Shown piece by piece: positions 32,274-40,717 of a stretch of DNA of 64,000 nucleotides. How positions within the stretch are numbered: position 1 is the first letter of the stretch; each line of letters opens with the position of its first letter. This stretch comes from Reichenbachiella agarivorans (GTDB lineage Bacteria > Bacteroidota > Bacteroidia > Cytophagales > Cyclobacteriaceae). The stretch is from assembly GCF_025502585.1 (NCBI RefSeq), contig NZ_CP106679.1, positions 3,689,501-3,753,500 of the forward strand, in the 5' to 3' direction. The notes beneath the pieces were generated by a model. The model was not told the origin of the DNA and did no database searches. It saw only the letters and a list, made by a program, of their open reading frames with translations. The translations under genes were made by a program, and so were the position numbers.

Positions 32274-33335
32274 TTATCGTTCCCAACCAAAACCAGGTCG
32301 AGTGGATGGATACAATATGCCTTTTTTGCATTTCACCATTGAGGCAAAAGGATCGTCAATCAAGTCAAAATGCCCATCCAGGTCAGCATAAAGGATATTG
32401 GGGCGAGCAAGTGCAAAATGTAACCCCGCCGCTATTCCCATGGATGATTCGTCCATGCATCCTACCATGGTCTCTACATTGGCAGCTTTGGCGACTGCAT
32501 TGATGCGCATGGCCTCCATGATGCCTCCTGCTTTCATGAGCTTGATATTGATCATATCTGTACAGTTGTTGGACGTCAAATGAAAAACGTCTTTGAGCGT
32601 CATCAAACTTTCATCCGCCATCACCGGTACAGACACTTGATTGCTTACCTGCTTGAGTAGATTGTCGTTTTCTTTGTGCGTAGGCTGCTCCAGCAATTCA
32701 ATATTGGCAGATCGTATCTTGTGCATAAAATCTACCGCCTGTGCGACTGTGTACCCCTGATTCGCATCAAAACGAATCTCCATCTCAGGACCGACCATTT
32801 CCCTCAACTTCATGATTCGCTCAATATCAACTTCGATATCAGAGCCCCCTTTTATCTTTAGGATGAAAAATCCTTGTTGGATGAAATCCTTGGCTCTCTC
32901 CAAAGTTTCATCCACTGACAATATCCCTACAGTCACACTCGTAGGAATACTATCTCTGTACCCTCCCAATAATCTATAAACGGGCTCTTGTGTCTTCTTG
33001 CCGATCAAGTCAAAGAGTGCCATATCTACCATACACAATGCGGAGGGCTGATTCTTGAGCAAACCTTTCAACTCCTCCAATATCAATGCATAGGAAAAGG
33101 GCTCTTTGCCCTTCAAATAGGGTTCTATGATCTGTTGAAACGCTGCAAGTACGGTTGCACCCGTCTCTCCTGTGACTTCCCAATCAGGTGCGGCACAGCC
33201 ATAGCCATTGATTCCCTTGTCCGTTTCTATCCGCAGGAATACATTGGTGGCAGAATCTATCGTTTCATAGGCTATCGTATAGGGTTCTAGTAGCTTCAGC
33301 TTTTCCTGCCAGCATTCTAGGGCAACGATTCTCAA
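32274..33335 (-). CDS. Enolase-superfamily epimerase (dipeptide epimerase or DgcA-like N-acetyl-D-glutamate racemase)
   Basis: A 353-residue member of the mandelate racemase/muconate lactonizing group. The catalytic Lys motif KxK is present in FILKIKGG (about residues 155-160), metal ligands in RFDANQGY (Asp), ELLEQP (Glu) and MADES (Asp/Glu), and the second Lys in INIKLMKAGG. Such proteins include L-Ala-D/L-Glu epimerases of murein recycling and DgcA, the racemase partner of a DUF1611 N-acetyltransferase in D-glutamate use. The DUF1611 neighbour favours the DgcA reading. It starts at TTG 33335, overlapping the previous stop (TTGA). Alternative: general dipeptide epimerase. Confidence 0.87.
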   Translation of the reverse strand: MRIVALECWQEKLKLLEPYTIAYETIDSATNVFLRIETDKGINGYGCAAPDWEVTGETGATVLAAFQQIIEPYLKGKEPFSYALILEELKGLLKNQPSALCMVDMALFDLIGKKTQEPVYRLLGGYRDSIPTSVTVGILSVDETLERAKDFIQQGFFILKIKGGSDIEVDIERIMKLREMVGPEMEIRFDANQGYTVAQAVDFMHKIRSANIELLEQPTHKENDNLLKQVSNQVSVPVMADESLMTLKDVFHLTSNNCTDMINIKLMKAGGIMEAMRINAVAKAANVETMVGCMDESSMGIAAGLHFALARPNILYADLDGHFDLIDDPFASMVKCKKGILYPSTRPGFGWER

Positions 33336-34390
33336 AGTTGCTGCATGATTAGTTCAACCAGACGATCAGGACCATCTTGCAAGACATCAGTACAGAGCAA
33401 GCCTGTAGCTGCGGTGATTTTCTCACATTCTGCAGCAATATCGCTCTTGTCCATGTCCTCATGGTTGAGTGTGATAGCCAATACTTTTTTGCCAGAAATC
33501 ATCTCAATTGCAGCGATTTGCTCCTTGATAGGCTGGATTGGATAGCCTGGAAATCCGTCATATTCTAACCTACGAGGTGCATGCTGCAGAATCACAAAAT
33601 CAGGTCTCCCTGCAGCCAAAATCTCAAAACCACCTGGGTAGGCGGGGTTCATCAAGCTACCCTGACCTTCGATCACAATCGCATCAGGTTGCTCATTCTG
33701 CCAAGCGCTGTGTACGGCATGTTCTATCTCGCCAGACACAAAATCATTGATCAACGAATCCATCACCATTGAGTATTTGGCTCCTTGCATCCACCCTGTC
33801 TGCCCTGTGCCTATCATCTCGGCCTTTTTACCTGCTTTGCGCAAGCCATGTACGATGATCCAAGCAGTTGTCCTCTTCCCCACGGCAGAATCCGTCCCCA
33901 ATACTGCCAATTTTAGGCAGTTGACCTCTTCTATCTTTCCCTCAAAAAAATGAAGCTCCTCGCGCTCTGGCGTACGTCTGATGTCTCTGAGTTCAACCCC
34001 GTTTTTCTTTGCCAAATCCACCAGTTCAGCATCTTTGTACATAAAATCATGCAAGCCTGAATCTACGTTCAGGTGATTTTGGACAGCTGCATGTACATCT
34101 GCTTTGGCATGGGCAGGCAATCTACCCCCATCTGGAGCGATCCCAATCACAAAATACTGCGCACCGTCGGTCTGCTTCAATGCCTCTTCAAGACTTTTAA
34201 ATACTGGAATTCCGCTTTTCTTTCCATCCAATACCTCTCCTGCGTCTTGCCCAACATATTTTGAATCTATGACACCCAAGACGTCATATCGCTCGGTGAA
34301 CCTCACCAAGCCGTGGGCTGTTTTCCCATAGGGTGTATTGAATGCACCCTCGCAGTACACTAGAGCCCTTCCATCTATTACTTTTTTCAT
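33332..34390 (-). CDS. DUF1611 family protein, DgcN-like N-acetyltransferase candidate
   Basis: A 352-residue two-domain protein: an N-terminal Rossmann-like DUF1611_N part (residues 1-150, with VIGIAPDGG) and a C-terminal P-loop part with LGTDSAVGKRTT (about residues 168-179), IGTGQTGWMQG, and VIEGQGSLMNPAYPGG. The family was long of unknown function; one member, DgcN, is described as a D-glutamate N-acetyltransferase acting with the enolase-superfamily racemase DgcA. Here the gene overlaps both neighbours by four bases (ATGA upstream, TTGA downstream), so the three products are surely made together. That this copy uses D-Glu is inference. Confidence 0.82.
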   Translation of the reverse strand: MKKVIDGRALVYCEGAFNTPYGKTAHGLVRFTERYDVLGVIDSKYVGQDAGEVLDGKKSGIPVFKSLEEALKQTDGAQYFVIGIAPDGGRLPAHAKADVHAAVQNHLNVDSGLHDFMYKDAELVDLAKKNGVELRDIRRTPEREELHFFEGKIEEVNCLKLAVLGTDSAVGKRTTAWIIVHGLRKAGKKAEMIGTGQTGWMQGAKYSMVMDSLINDFVSGEIEHAVHSAWQNEQPDAIVIEGQGSLMNPAYPGGFEILAAGRPDFVILQHAPRRLEYDGFPGYPIQPIKEQIAAIEMISGKKVLAITLNHEDMDKSDIAAECEKITAATGLLCTDVLQDGPDRLVELIMQQL

Positions 34391-35457
34391 CTTCTACTTG
34401 TAAGGATCGCCACATAGCGATCAGGTTCTAATTCGGTTTTGTGATCCATCTCCAACAATGCTTCCAATCCAGCAGTCGAGGCAGGCAGCACATGCAGCCC
34501 TTCCTTCTCTTTGAGCATTTTGGAGACTTTCAGCATTTTTTCATCGCTGACATTGTAGGCACTGCCATTGGATTGACGGAGGGCATAGAGTGCCTCTTCT
34601 CCATCGAAACTGTGCCAGTTGATGAGTGGTTCGTTTACGACGGTTTCTTTGATTTTGTCTGGGATCAAATCGACACAATTTTCCAATCCTTTTTTGAAGG
34701 AATGAACAATTGGGTTCTTGTGAGAAGAAGAAGCAGCCACCATCATGGGTATTCTGGATGTCTTGCCGCGTTTGTACAAACTCACAAATCCACGGTAGAT
34801 ACCTGCCAGCAAAGTACCATTGGATACAGGTACGGCAATGATCTTGGGCGCATCCCTGAGTTGATCATAGATTTCATCAGCGATCTCGGCATAAGCCATT
34901 ATTTGCAGTGCGGTATTGGATCCGCCAGGATTGGCATCATACCAGCCCTCTACCAAAGCCATCTCACTCGATACCCTGACTGTGTCTTCGTAGGAACCTT
35001 CGATGCTGTGCACCTCGGCCTTAGCGGCTTCCATCTCATGGATACGATCGGTGTGGTAGTTTTTGGGGATATGAATGATGCAGCGCAAGCCCGCCAAGTA
35101 AGCTGCCAAGGCAACAGATGCACCATAGTTGCCACACGTCGCTACAGTGATCGTGTCATAGCCCCGCCGCAACGCATCCAGACATTGCGCGAAGGCAATT
35201 CTATCTTTTTGGGTTCCTGTAGGGTTTCCACCCTCAAACTTGAGGTAGAGCTGACGAAACCCCGTCTCTCGCTCGATGTTTCTAGCACGGGACAATGCCG
35301 TATCACCTACTTCGATGTTGATAATGTCTTCATATGACTCTACCCTATCCAAGAGACTCAGTGACGAATCTTGAACCATCTCACTCAGTTTTTTGGACTC
35401 AGGTGAAATGGCGTTTTGGAGGAAATTGGGATCAATCTTTTTTTCAGTCTTCATCAT
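34387..35457 (-). CDS. PLP-dependent fold-type II enzyme (threonine synthase-like)
   Basis: A 356-residue pyridoxal-phosphate enzyme of the tryptophan synthase beta/threonine synthase fold. The Schiff-base Lys lies in GGNPTGTQKDRIA (about residues 76-88); the phosphate/substrate loop CGNYGAS follows about 30 residues later, and PVSNGTLLAGIYRG is the second glycine-rich cofactor loop. It resembles threonine synthase and cysteate synthase but lacks the long N-terminal domain of ThrC. It is the first gene of a three-gene operon with a DUF1611 protein and an epimerase, so it probably works on the same amino-acid substrate, for instance as a lyase or racemase. Exact reaction unknown. Confidence 0.85.
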   Translation of the reverse strand: MMKTEKKIDPNFLQNAISPESKKLSEMVQDSSLSLLDRVESYEDIINIEVGDTALSRARNIERETGFRQLYLKFEGGNPTGTQKDRIAFAQCLDALRRGYDTITVATCGNYGASVALAAYLAGLRCIIHIPKNYHTDRIHEMEAAKAEVHSIEGSYEDTVRVSSEMALVEGWYDANPGGSNTALQIMAYAEIADEIYDQLRDAPKIIAVPVSNGTLLAGIYRGFVSLYKRGKTSRIPMMVAASSSHKNPIVHSFKKGLENCVDLIPDKIKETVVNEPLINWHSFDGEEALYALRQSNGSAYNVSDEKMLKVSKMLKEKEGLHVLPASTAGLEALLEMDHKTELEPDRYVAILTSRR

Positions 35458-35586
35458 TAAGATTTAGAGGTTGAATACATGCTTGATACAAGTTAACTGT
35501 TATCCATGAATATTGGAATCAGTTGGTTAACAACTACCTGTATCTAACCCCTATGACTTTTATTTGTTCCGCTTATCAGAGGAAAA

Positions 35587-36162
35587 TTAAGCGGCGTGCC
35601 CCAACAAACTAAGGTTTCTGAGGGTTACAGCCTTTTCTCTTGCTCTCATCAACCGCATCTTTACTGCACTGGCAGACAGGTTGTACATTAGCTGTAGGTC
35701 TTTGATAGACATATTTTGCTGGTATTTCATCATGAGCAATTGCTGGTCTTCTTCTGAGATGGTTTGCCATACATTTTCTTGTACGATTTGTTCCATAGCC
35801 ACTTCCAATTCTTGGACTGCATCCGCATCGTCTTCCATATCAAAATGCTCATGGATCGGCTCAAAATGTTTGGATTTGGCCTTTCTCAACTTGTCGGTGC
35901 AGTAGTTGAAAGTGACACTGTACAGCCAGGTAGAAAATTTGGATTCTCCCTTGAACCCTGCGGCTTTTTCCATCACACGCAGCATCACATCTTGTGCCAA
36001 ATCACTGGCATCATCGGTATTCTTCACAAAGGAAAGACACTTGGCAAACACCAACATATAATACCGAGAATACAACTCTCCCATGGCAAGCTTGTTTCCC
36101 TGCTGGAGGCTCTGGACGAGTTGCTCATCTGTGTGACTGGATAGGTTTTGGACGTTCTTCAT
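35587..36162 (-). CDS. ECF-type RNA polymerase sigma factor
   Basis: A 191-residue group IV sigma factor. Region 2 is clear: GELYSRYYMLVFAKCLSFV, DASDLAQDVMLRVMEK and FSTWLYSVTFNYCTDKLRK (about residues 28-100). Region 4 with its helix-turn-helix is at about 140-185 (SEEDQQLLMMKYQQNMSIKD, NLSASAVKMRLMRAREK). No anti-sigma gene is adjacent: upstream is a divergent lipoprotein gene and downstream the PLP enzyme. The regulon cannot be told from the window; in this phylum such factors often answer envelope signals. Confidence 0.92.
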   Translation of the reverse strand: MKNVQNLSSHTDEQLVQSLQQGNKLAMGELYSRYYMLVFAKCLSFVKNTDDASDLAQDVMLRVMEKAAGFKGESKFSTWLYSVTFNYCTDKLRKAKSKHFEPIHEHFDMEDDADAVQELEVAMEQIVQENVWQTISEEDQQLLMMKYQQNMSIKDLQLMYNLSASAVKMRLMRAREKAVTLRNLSLLGHAA

Positions 36163-36450
36163 TTTGCTTCTAAATCGTATGTATCGACGATGTAAAATTG
36201 TCCAAGATGTCAGCTAATAATAAGAGCTGAAAAGCGGATTTTGCAAAAACAGTTGGAAGACCTAGAAGCTACCAGAATACTGCAAGTACTACGAGAATTG
36301 CGTATGGTCATTGCCTCTACTCTGAATTACCAACTAAAATACTCAAACTTACTTAAAGCCTTTATTTATAGATAGATACAACAAATCCAAAAATCTCGTT
36401 ATAACTTTATTAAAAATTAAACTCAACTTGTATAATCTTATTATCCACCT

Positions 36451-37875
36451 ATGAAAAACCGTTACTTTTTAAGTGTAGCACTAGGTATAGTCGCTATATT
36501 ATTTGCGTCATGCAATGATGATAAAGTGTCGTTGAATTTCAAACAAGACATCACTGTCACCATTCAAGGCATAGTCTATGACAACAATGGCCACACGCCA
36601 CTCTCAGGTGTCCTGGTGACACTGGGTGCGGATACGGTCACCACTTTGGCCGACGGCTATTACTCATTCGAAGGCAACTCATCGGGTTCTTATTTACTCA
36701 AGTTTTCGAAAGAAAACTACATGACCATGGTACAGCAAGTGGTCGAAGTAGCCAAAGAATTTACCGCCAACAGCATTGTGAATACTTCGCCTGTATTTAT
36801 GTATGAAAAAACCGAAACACTTACAACCAGCTTCTATTGGTCCAATGGAATAGAAGATGTACCACTTGCCAATATGGAGGTTCGATTGGAGATATTGTAT
36901 GACTATGAAGAGCCCGATTACTATGGTGGCGAGTATTATCTTTCAGAAGGTGCTCGTGTGGTCGAAACTGAGGGAGTCGAAGAAATGGGTGAGTCAGGCA
37001 TCTTTTTCGAAGACGCTGTAATCGTAGCTACTACAGACGATCTCGGAAAAATCAGCTTTACCAATCTGCCCAACATAGAAGTCCATATGAGTCTAAGACA
37101 TGAGTTTGATCAAAAGAGATTTTCTTTCGATCGCTATGAGCTGCCTAGTGACTATTCTACCAGCTACATCCTCTATTATAATAGCGCAACCGAATTTAGA
37201 CTCATTCACACCAACCTCACTGATGAAGATGGTAATCAAGTCTACGATTTTGACCCAGCTGACAACATTACCTTCCAATTCTCAGAAGAAGTATCATATG
37301 CATCAGCAACCCTACACAAAAACAACGTAGGTGTTGATGTTTTAGTAACTGTAACTACCAGTGGCAATACAGTAACAATCGACCCAAATGGCACCTCTCT
37401 TGAACCAGGTGTTTCTTACAACGTAAGTCTCAATGTTTCATCAGTTTTAGGCCATACCTATCAGACAGATATAGATTTTACAGTATCAGTTAATTCTATC
37501 GTACTGACCAAGGTATTAAATCTTAACTTGGATGAATCCTACTATAGCAGCTATTCAGTATATGAATCTGATAATTTTGTCTATATCGAATTTGACTCAG
37601 TAGCAGGTGCTTCAGATTATGAAATCTATGGCAAGTACAGTGGGGGAACTGATGAATTTGTTTACTTAAATACTGCATATTCAGAATTTGAAGATGTATA
37701 TGTGTACCTACTCAATAGTGGCATCTCCGTACCTGAGGGTAAAAATGGCTTGTTTGATGGCAACACCTATACGCTGATCGTGAGAGCAGTTTTGGATGGT
37801 GCGAAAGGTCCATTCTCCGATCCCTTGGTCATCAGCGAAGGAGACAACAGACAAAGTCCCATAGTAGTTAGATAA
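36451..37875 (+). CDS. Lipoprotein with carboxypeptidase-regulatory-like and Big_5-like domains
   Basis: A 474-residue exported lipoprotein. The N-terminus has a lipoprotein signal peptide ending LFASCNDDK, Cys at residue 21. Next is a carboxypeptidase-regulatory-like fold (about 35-100: VTIQGIVYDNNG, GVLVTLGAD, GYYSFEG, YLLKFSKENY), then a less clear domain, a Big_5 Ig-like domain (about 265-350: DPADNITFQFSEEV, NTVTIDPNG), and a C-terminal fibronectin-like part with FDSVAGASDYEIYG. Such proteins sit on the outer face of Bacteroidota outer membranes. It is divergent from the ECF sigma gene and followed by a strong terminator, so it is monocistronic. Function unknown. Confidence 0.8.
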   Translation: MKNRYFLSVALGIVAILFASCNDDKVSLNFKQDITVTIQGIVYDNNGHTPLSGVLVTLGADTVTTLADGYYSFEGNSSGSYLLKFSKENYMTMVQQVVEVAKEFTANSIVNTSPVFMYEKTETLTTSFYWSNGIEDVPLANMEVRLEILYDYEEPDYYGGEYYLSEGARVVETEGVEEMGESGIFFEDAVIVATTDDLGKISFTNLPNIEVHMSLRHEFDQKRFSFDRYELPSDYSTSYILYYNSATEFRLIHTNLTDEDGNQVYDFDPADNITFQFSEEVSYASATLHKNNVGVDVLVTVTTSGNTVTIDPNGTSLEPGVSYNVSLNVSSVLGHTYQTDIDFTVSVNSIVLTKVLNLNLDESYYSSYSVYESDNFVYIEFDSVAGASDYEIYGKYSGGTDEFVYLNTAYSEFEDVYVYLLNSGISVPEGKNGLFDGNTYTLIVRAVLDGAKGPFSDPLVISEGDNRQSPIVVR

Positions 37876-37903
37876 CCAAAGAATACCAATTACCACAGTC
37901 AAA

Positions 37904-37937
37904 CAAAGAGCACCGAGATGATTCTCGGTGCTCTTTG
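37904..37937 (+). terminator. Strong hairpin terminator after the lipoprotein gene
   Basis: A 15-bp perfect stem (37904-37918 with 37923-37937; CAAAGAGCACCGAGA arm) with a 4-base loop TGAT, starting 28 bases after the lipoprotein stop. The CTTT after it is a weak U tract, but the stem is very stable. Confidence 0.8.
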
Positions 37938-37968
37938 CTTTAAGATTTAAGTTCTATTGCTCCTACAT

Positions 37969-38020
37969 CTCCAGCACTGGGCGGACTCCCTTCATGTTTT
38001 AACACTTAGACCAGTGAAGT
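37969..38020 (+). repeat. CTCCAG-type dispersed element, copy 1
   Basis: The first 32 bases (37969-38000) match the copy at 42021-42052 at 30 of 32 positions; both also end in AGACCAGTG(A/G)AGT. Shared words include CTCCAGCAC and GGCGGACTCCCTTCATG. Outside the element the two loci differ. It precedes the sulfatase gene; copy 2 follows the next gene, so the pair brackets a two-gene block in direct orientation. Confidence 0.7.
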
Positions 38021-38280
38021 GTTGCAGGCTTTGCAATCACCTGAGGGGTAGTTGCCCCAACTGTAACCAATAGATGAATTTCTGGTTTGTTATTTCCATT
38101 GAATTTTCTCGATTTTACTTCCCTATCTTGTAGTTTTACAAGAATGGGACTAAGTCAACTCTTTATTATTCCATGATGTTATTGAGTGTGAAGACGAGGG
38201 ATGGAGTATGGCACATAGTTGTGAATCATTAATGAGCAATTAATTTTAATTTATATCAAACATATCTAAACTTATACGTT
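38021..38280. other. Leader region of the sulfatase gene
   Basis: With the terminator and repeat element before it, this completes a 405-bp gap between the lipoprotein and sulfatase genes. It contains the short inverted word GGGGTAGTTGCCCC at about 38045 and an A+T-rich stretch just before the sulfatase ATG. No gene and no clear promoter box could be supported. Confidence 0.4.
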
Positions 38281-40635
38281 ATGAAACAATTGCATTTATT
38301 AATGCTAATGGTGCTATTTATGAGTCTCGGGGTGTATGCACAGCAGACGCTTCCATTCCCACCAGTACCATCTGCTTCTACAGCTGGACCCACAATGCAA
38401 GAATCAATCTACAAGTCCCATGTTGAACCCAATAGATTGCCTGAGAAAGCCCCCAATATTTTGATCATCCTGATAGATGATGTAGGACCAGGTACTCCTG
38501 ACACCTACGGCGGAGAAATCCACACACCTAACCTGACTAGAGTGGCCAATGCTGGCATTTCCTACAACAGGTTTCACTCTACAGCTATGTGCTCACCAAC
38601 CAGAGCCTCTTTGATTACTGGGCGCAATCATACACGCGTCGGAAACGGTCAGATTGCCGAACTAGCCAATGACTGGGATGGTTTCAGTGGGACAATACCC
38701 AAGTCAAGTGCCACCATCGCAGAGGTACTAAAAAACTATGGCTATAACACTGGCGCTTGGGGCAAGTGGCACAATTCGCCAGCTGCTCAAACGACATCCA
38801 AGGGTCCATTTGAATATTGGCCAACAGGCTATGGATTTGAGTATTTTTATGGTTTCTTGGCTGGTGAGGCGTCACAGTATGAACCGTCCTTGGTACGAAA
38901 TACCACTGTAGTGGAAACACCAGAAAAACTAGATGATGGCAGCCCTTACCACCTAACAGGTGATATTGCTGATGATGCGATCCTTTGGCTCAGAGAGCAA
39001 GAAGCTTTTGCTCCTGACAAACCATTTCTCATGTATTGGGCGACAGGTGCATCGCATGGACCGCACCATGTACCAGTAGAATGGGCGGACAAGTACAAAG
39101 GTAAATTTGACGATGGGTGGGATGCTTACCGTGAAAGAACCTTCAAAAGACAAAAAGAACTCGGATGGATTCCTCAGAATGCTATACTAACGGAGCGTAA
39201 CAAAACAATGGCTTCTTGGAAGTCCATTCCTGATACAGAAAAGCCATTCCAAAGACGGTTGATGGAAGTTTTTGCAGGATTCACTGAACACGCAGATCAT
39301 CATGCTGGGCGTATTCTGGATGAACTAGAGCAGCAGGGGAAACTAGACAACACCTTGGTATTCTATATCTGGGGAGACAATGGATCTAGCTCAGAGGGAC
39401 AAAATGGATCGATCAGTGAGTTGTTGGCTCAAAATGGTATCGCCACAGAAATTCAGGATCACTTAAATGTCTTGGAAGAACTGGGAGGTCTGGAAGCATT
39501 AGGCACCGAAAAAACCGACAACATGTATCATGCTGGTTGGGCATGGGCAGGAAGCACACCATACAAAAGCACCAAATTGGTAGGTGCACATTTTGGGGGT
39601 ACACGCCAGCCACTAGCTGTGAGTTGGCCAGCAGGCATTAAAGCCAATAAAACACCAAGACCACAATTTCACCACGTAGTAGACATCGCACCTACGGTGC
39701 TAGATATATTGGATATCGAAATGCCACAAGTGGTAAATGGCATCCCTCAGGATCCGATTGACGGTATCAGTATGCGTTACACCTTTGACGATGCCAAGGC
39801 AGAAGGTCAGCGCAAAACTCAGTTTTTCGATATCATGGGTAGTAGAGGTATTTATCAAGATGGGTGGTTTGCCTGTACATTTGGTCCAAGAACACCCTGG
39901 TTGCCAGGTGCTCCAGATATTGCAAAATGGGACCCCAGAGAGGATCAGTGGGAATTATACAACCTTGAGGAAGATTGGACACAAGCCAACGATTTAGCGA
40001 AGAAAATGCCCAAAAAACTTGCAGACATGAAGGAGTTGTTCATAATCGAGTCAACGAAGAACAAGAACTTACCTATAGGCGGAGGACTATGGGTTCTTGC
40101 CAATCCTCAAGAAAAGCCAGCTCCCCCCTATAAGGAATGGACTTTTAGAGGCAACATCACCCGTATGCCTGAGTTTTCGTCTCCTTCGCTGGGCAATACC
40201 AACAACATATTGACGATGGATTTGAATCTAGCTGAGAATGCCAATGGCGTATTGTATGCATTGGGTGGCTTTTCGGGTGGCTTGACTTGCTACATGAAAG
40301 ACGGCTACATCAACTATGAGTATAACCTGTTCGAAATAGAAAGAACCAAGTTGAAAAGCAAGGACAAGCTAAACGGTGGAAAGGCTAAAATAGAAGTAAA
40401 GAGTAGCTATCAATGGACAGCTAAACGAGCCTTGGAAGGTAAAATCCAAATATTAGTGAATGGAAAGGAGGTACTCAGTGGCACAATACCAAGATGTGCT
40501 CCTTTGATTTTTACTGCCAATGATTGTCTTGATTTTGGCAGTGATTTGGGTTCTCCTGTATCACAGGAATACTTTGAGGAAAAGCCGTACCCTCTTGAAG
40601 GAGAGCTACAGATAACTACAGTGAAATATCAGTAA
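38281..40635 (+). CDS. Secreted arylsulfatase-family enzyme
   Basis: A 784-residue sulfatase (alkaline-phosphatase superfamily). It has a signal peptide (residues 1-20, ending GVYAQ), metal ligands ILIDDVG (Asp66-Asp67), the sulfatase signature CSPTRASLITGRN with Cys104 as the residue turned into formylglycine (C-x-P-x-R), WGKWHNSP and YIWGDNGSSSEGQ (Asp/Asn ligands near residue 366), and HFGGTRQPLAVSWP with a catalytic-type His. The C-terminal 170 residues are beta-rich. Type I formylglycine-dependent sulfatases need FGE or anSME; neither maturase is in the window. It probably desulfates an algal or animal polysaccharide or small aryl sulfate. A multi-span membrane protein follows in the same direction, and both lie between two direct repeats. 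Confidence 0.92.
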   Translation: MKQLHLLMLMVLFMSLGVYAQQTLPFPPVPSASTAGPTMQESIYKSHVEPNRLPEKAPNILIILIDDVGPGTPDTYGGEIHTPNLTRVANAGISYNRFHSTAMCSPTRASLITGRNHTRVGNGQIAELANDWDGFSGTIPKSSATIAEVLKNYGYNTGAWGKWHNSPAAQTTSKGPFEYWPTGYGFEYFYGFLAGEASQYEPSLVRNTTVVETPEKLDDGSPYHLTGDIADDAILWLREQEAFAPDKPFLMYWATGASHGPHHVPVEWADKYKGKFDDGWDAYRERTFKRQKELGWIPQNAILTERNKTMASWKSIPDTEKPFQRRLMEVFAGFTEHADHHAGRILDELEQQGKLDNTLVFYIWGDNGSSSEGQNGSISELLAQNGIATEIQDHLNVLEELGGLEALGTEKTDNMYHAGWAWAGSTPYKSTKLVGAHFGGTRQPLAVSWPAGIKANKTPRPQFHHVVDIAPTVLDILDIEMPQVVNGIPQDPIDGISMRYTFDDAKAEGQRKTQFFDIMGSRGIYQDGWFACTFGPRTPWLPGAPDIAKWDPREDQWELYNLEEDWTQANDLAKKMPKKLADMKELFIIESTKNKNLPIGGGLWVLANPQEKPAPPYKEWTFRGNITRMPEFSSPSLGNTNNILTMDLNLAENANGVLYALGGFSGGLTCYMKDGYINYEYNLFEIERTKLKSKDKLNGGKAKIEVKSSYQWTAKRALEGKIQILVNGKEVLSGTIPRCAPLIFTANDCLDFGSDLGSPVSQEYFEEKPYPLEGELQITTVKYQ

Positions 40636-40640
40636 TTTTC

Positions 40641-40678
40641 TGGATGTACTGGCAATGCTAGCATTGTTAGTACATCCA
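40641..40678. repeat. 18-bp hairpin between sulfatase and membrane protein genes
   Basis: Arms 40641-40658 and 40661-40678 pair along 18 positions (outer TGGATGTACT/AGTACATCCA, inner CAATGC/GCATTG, two G-T pairs between) around a 2-base centre. There is no T-run on the plus strand after it (AAAAAACAC follows), so it is not an ordinary terminator; it may limit transcription into the next gene or stabilise the sulfatase mRNA 3' end. Confidence 0.6.
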
Positions 40679-40717
40679 AAAAACACTCTGGGCTCAGTCA
40701 TGCTGTGCTGATTAATT

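Noticed and set aside
34441-35337. Plus-strand frame of 298 codons opposite the PLP enzyme
   Set aside because: Shadow of a real gene on the other strand: the minus-strand frame has clear PLP motifs, while this one has no recognisable domain.
38074-38133. 19-codon frame in the sulfatase leader
   Set aside because: Too short, with no conserved pattern or start signal; could be chance.
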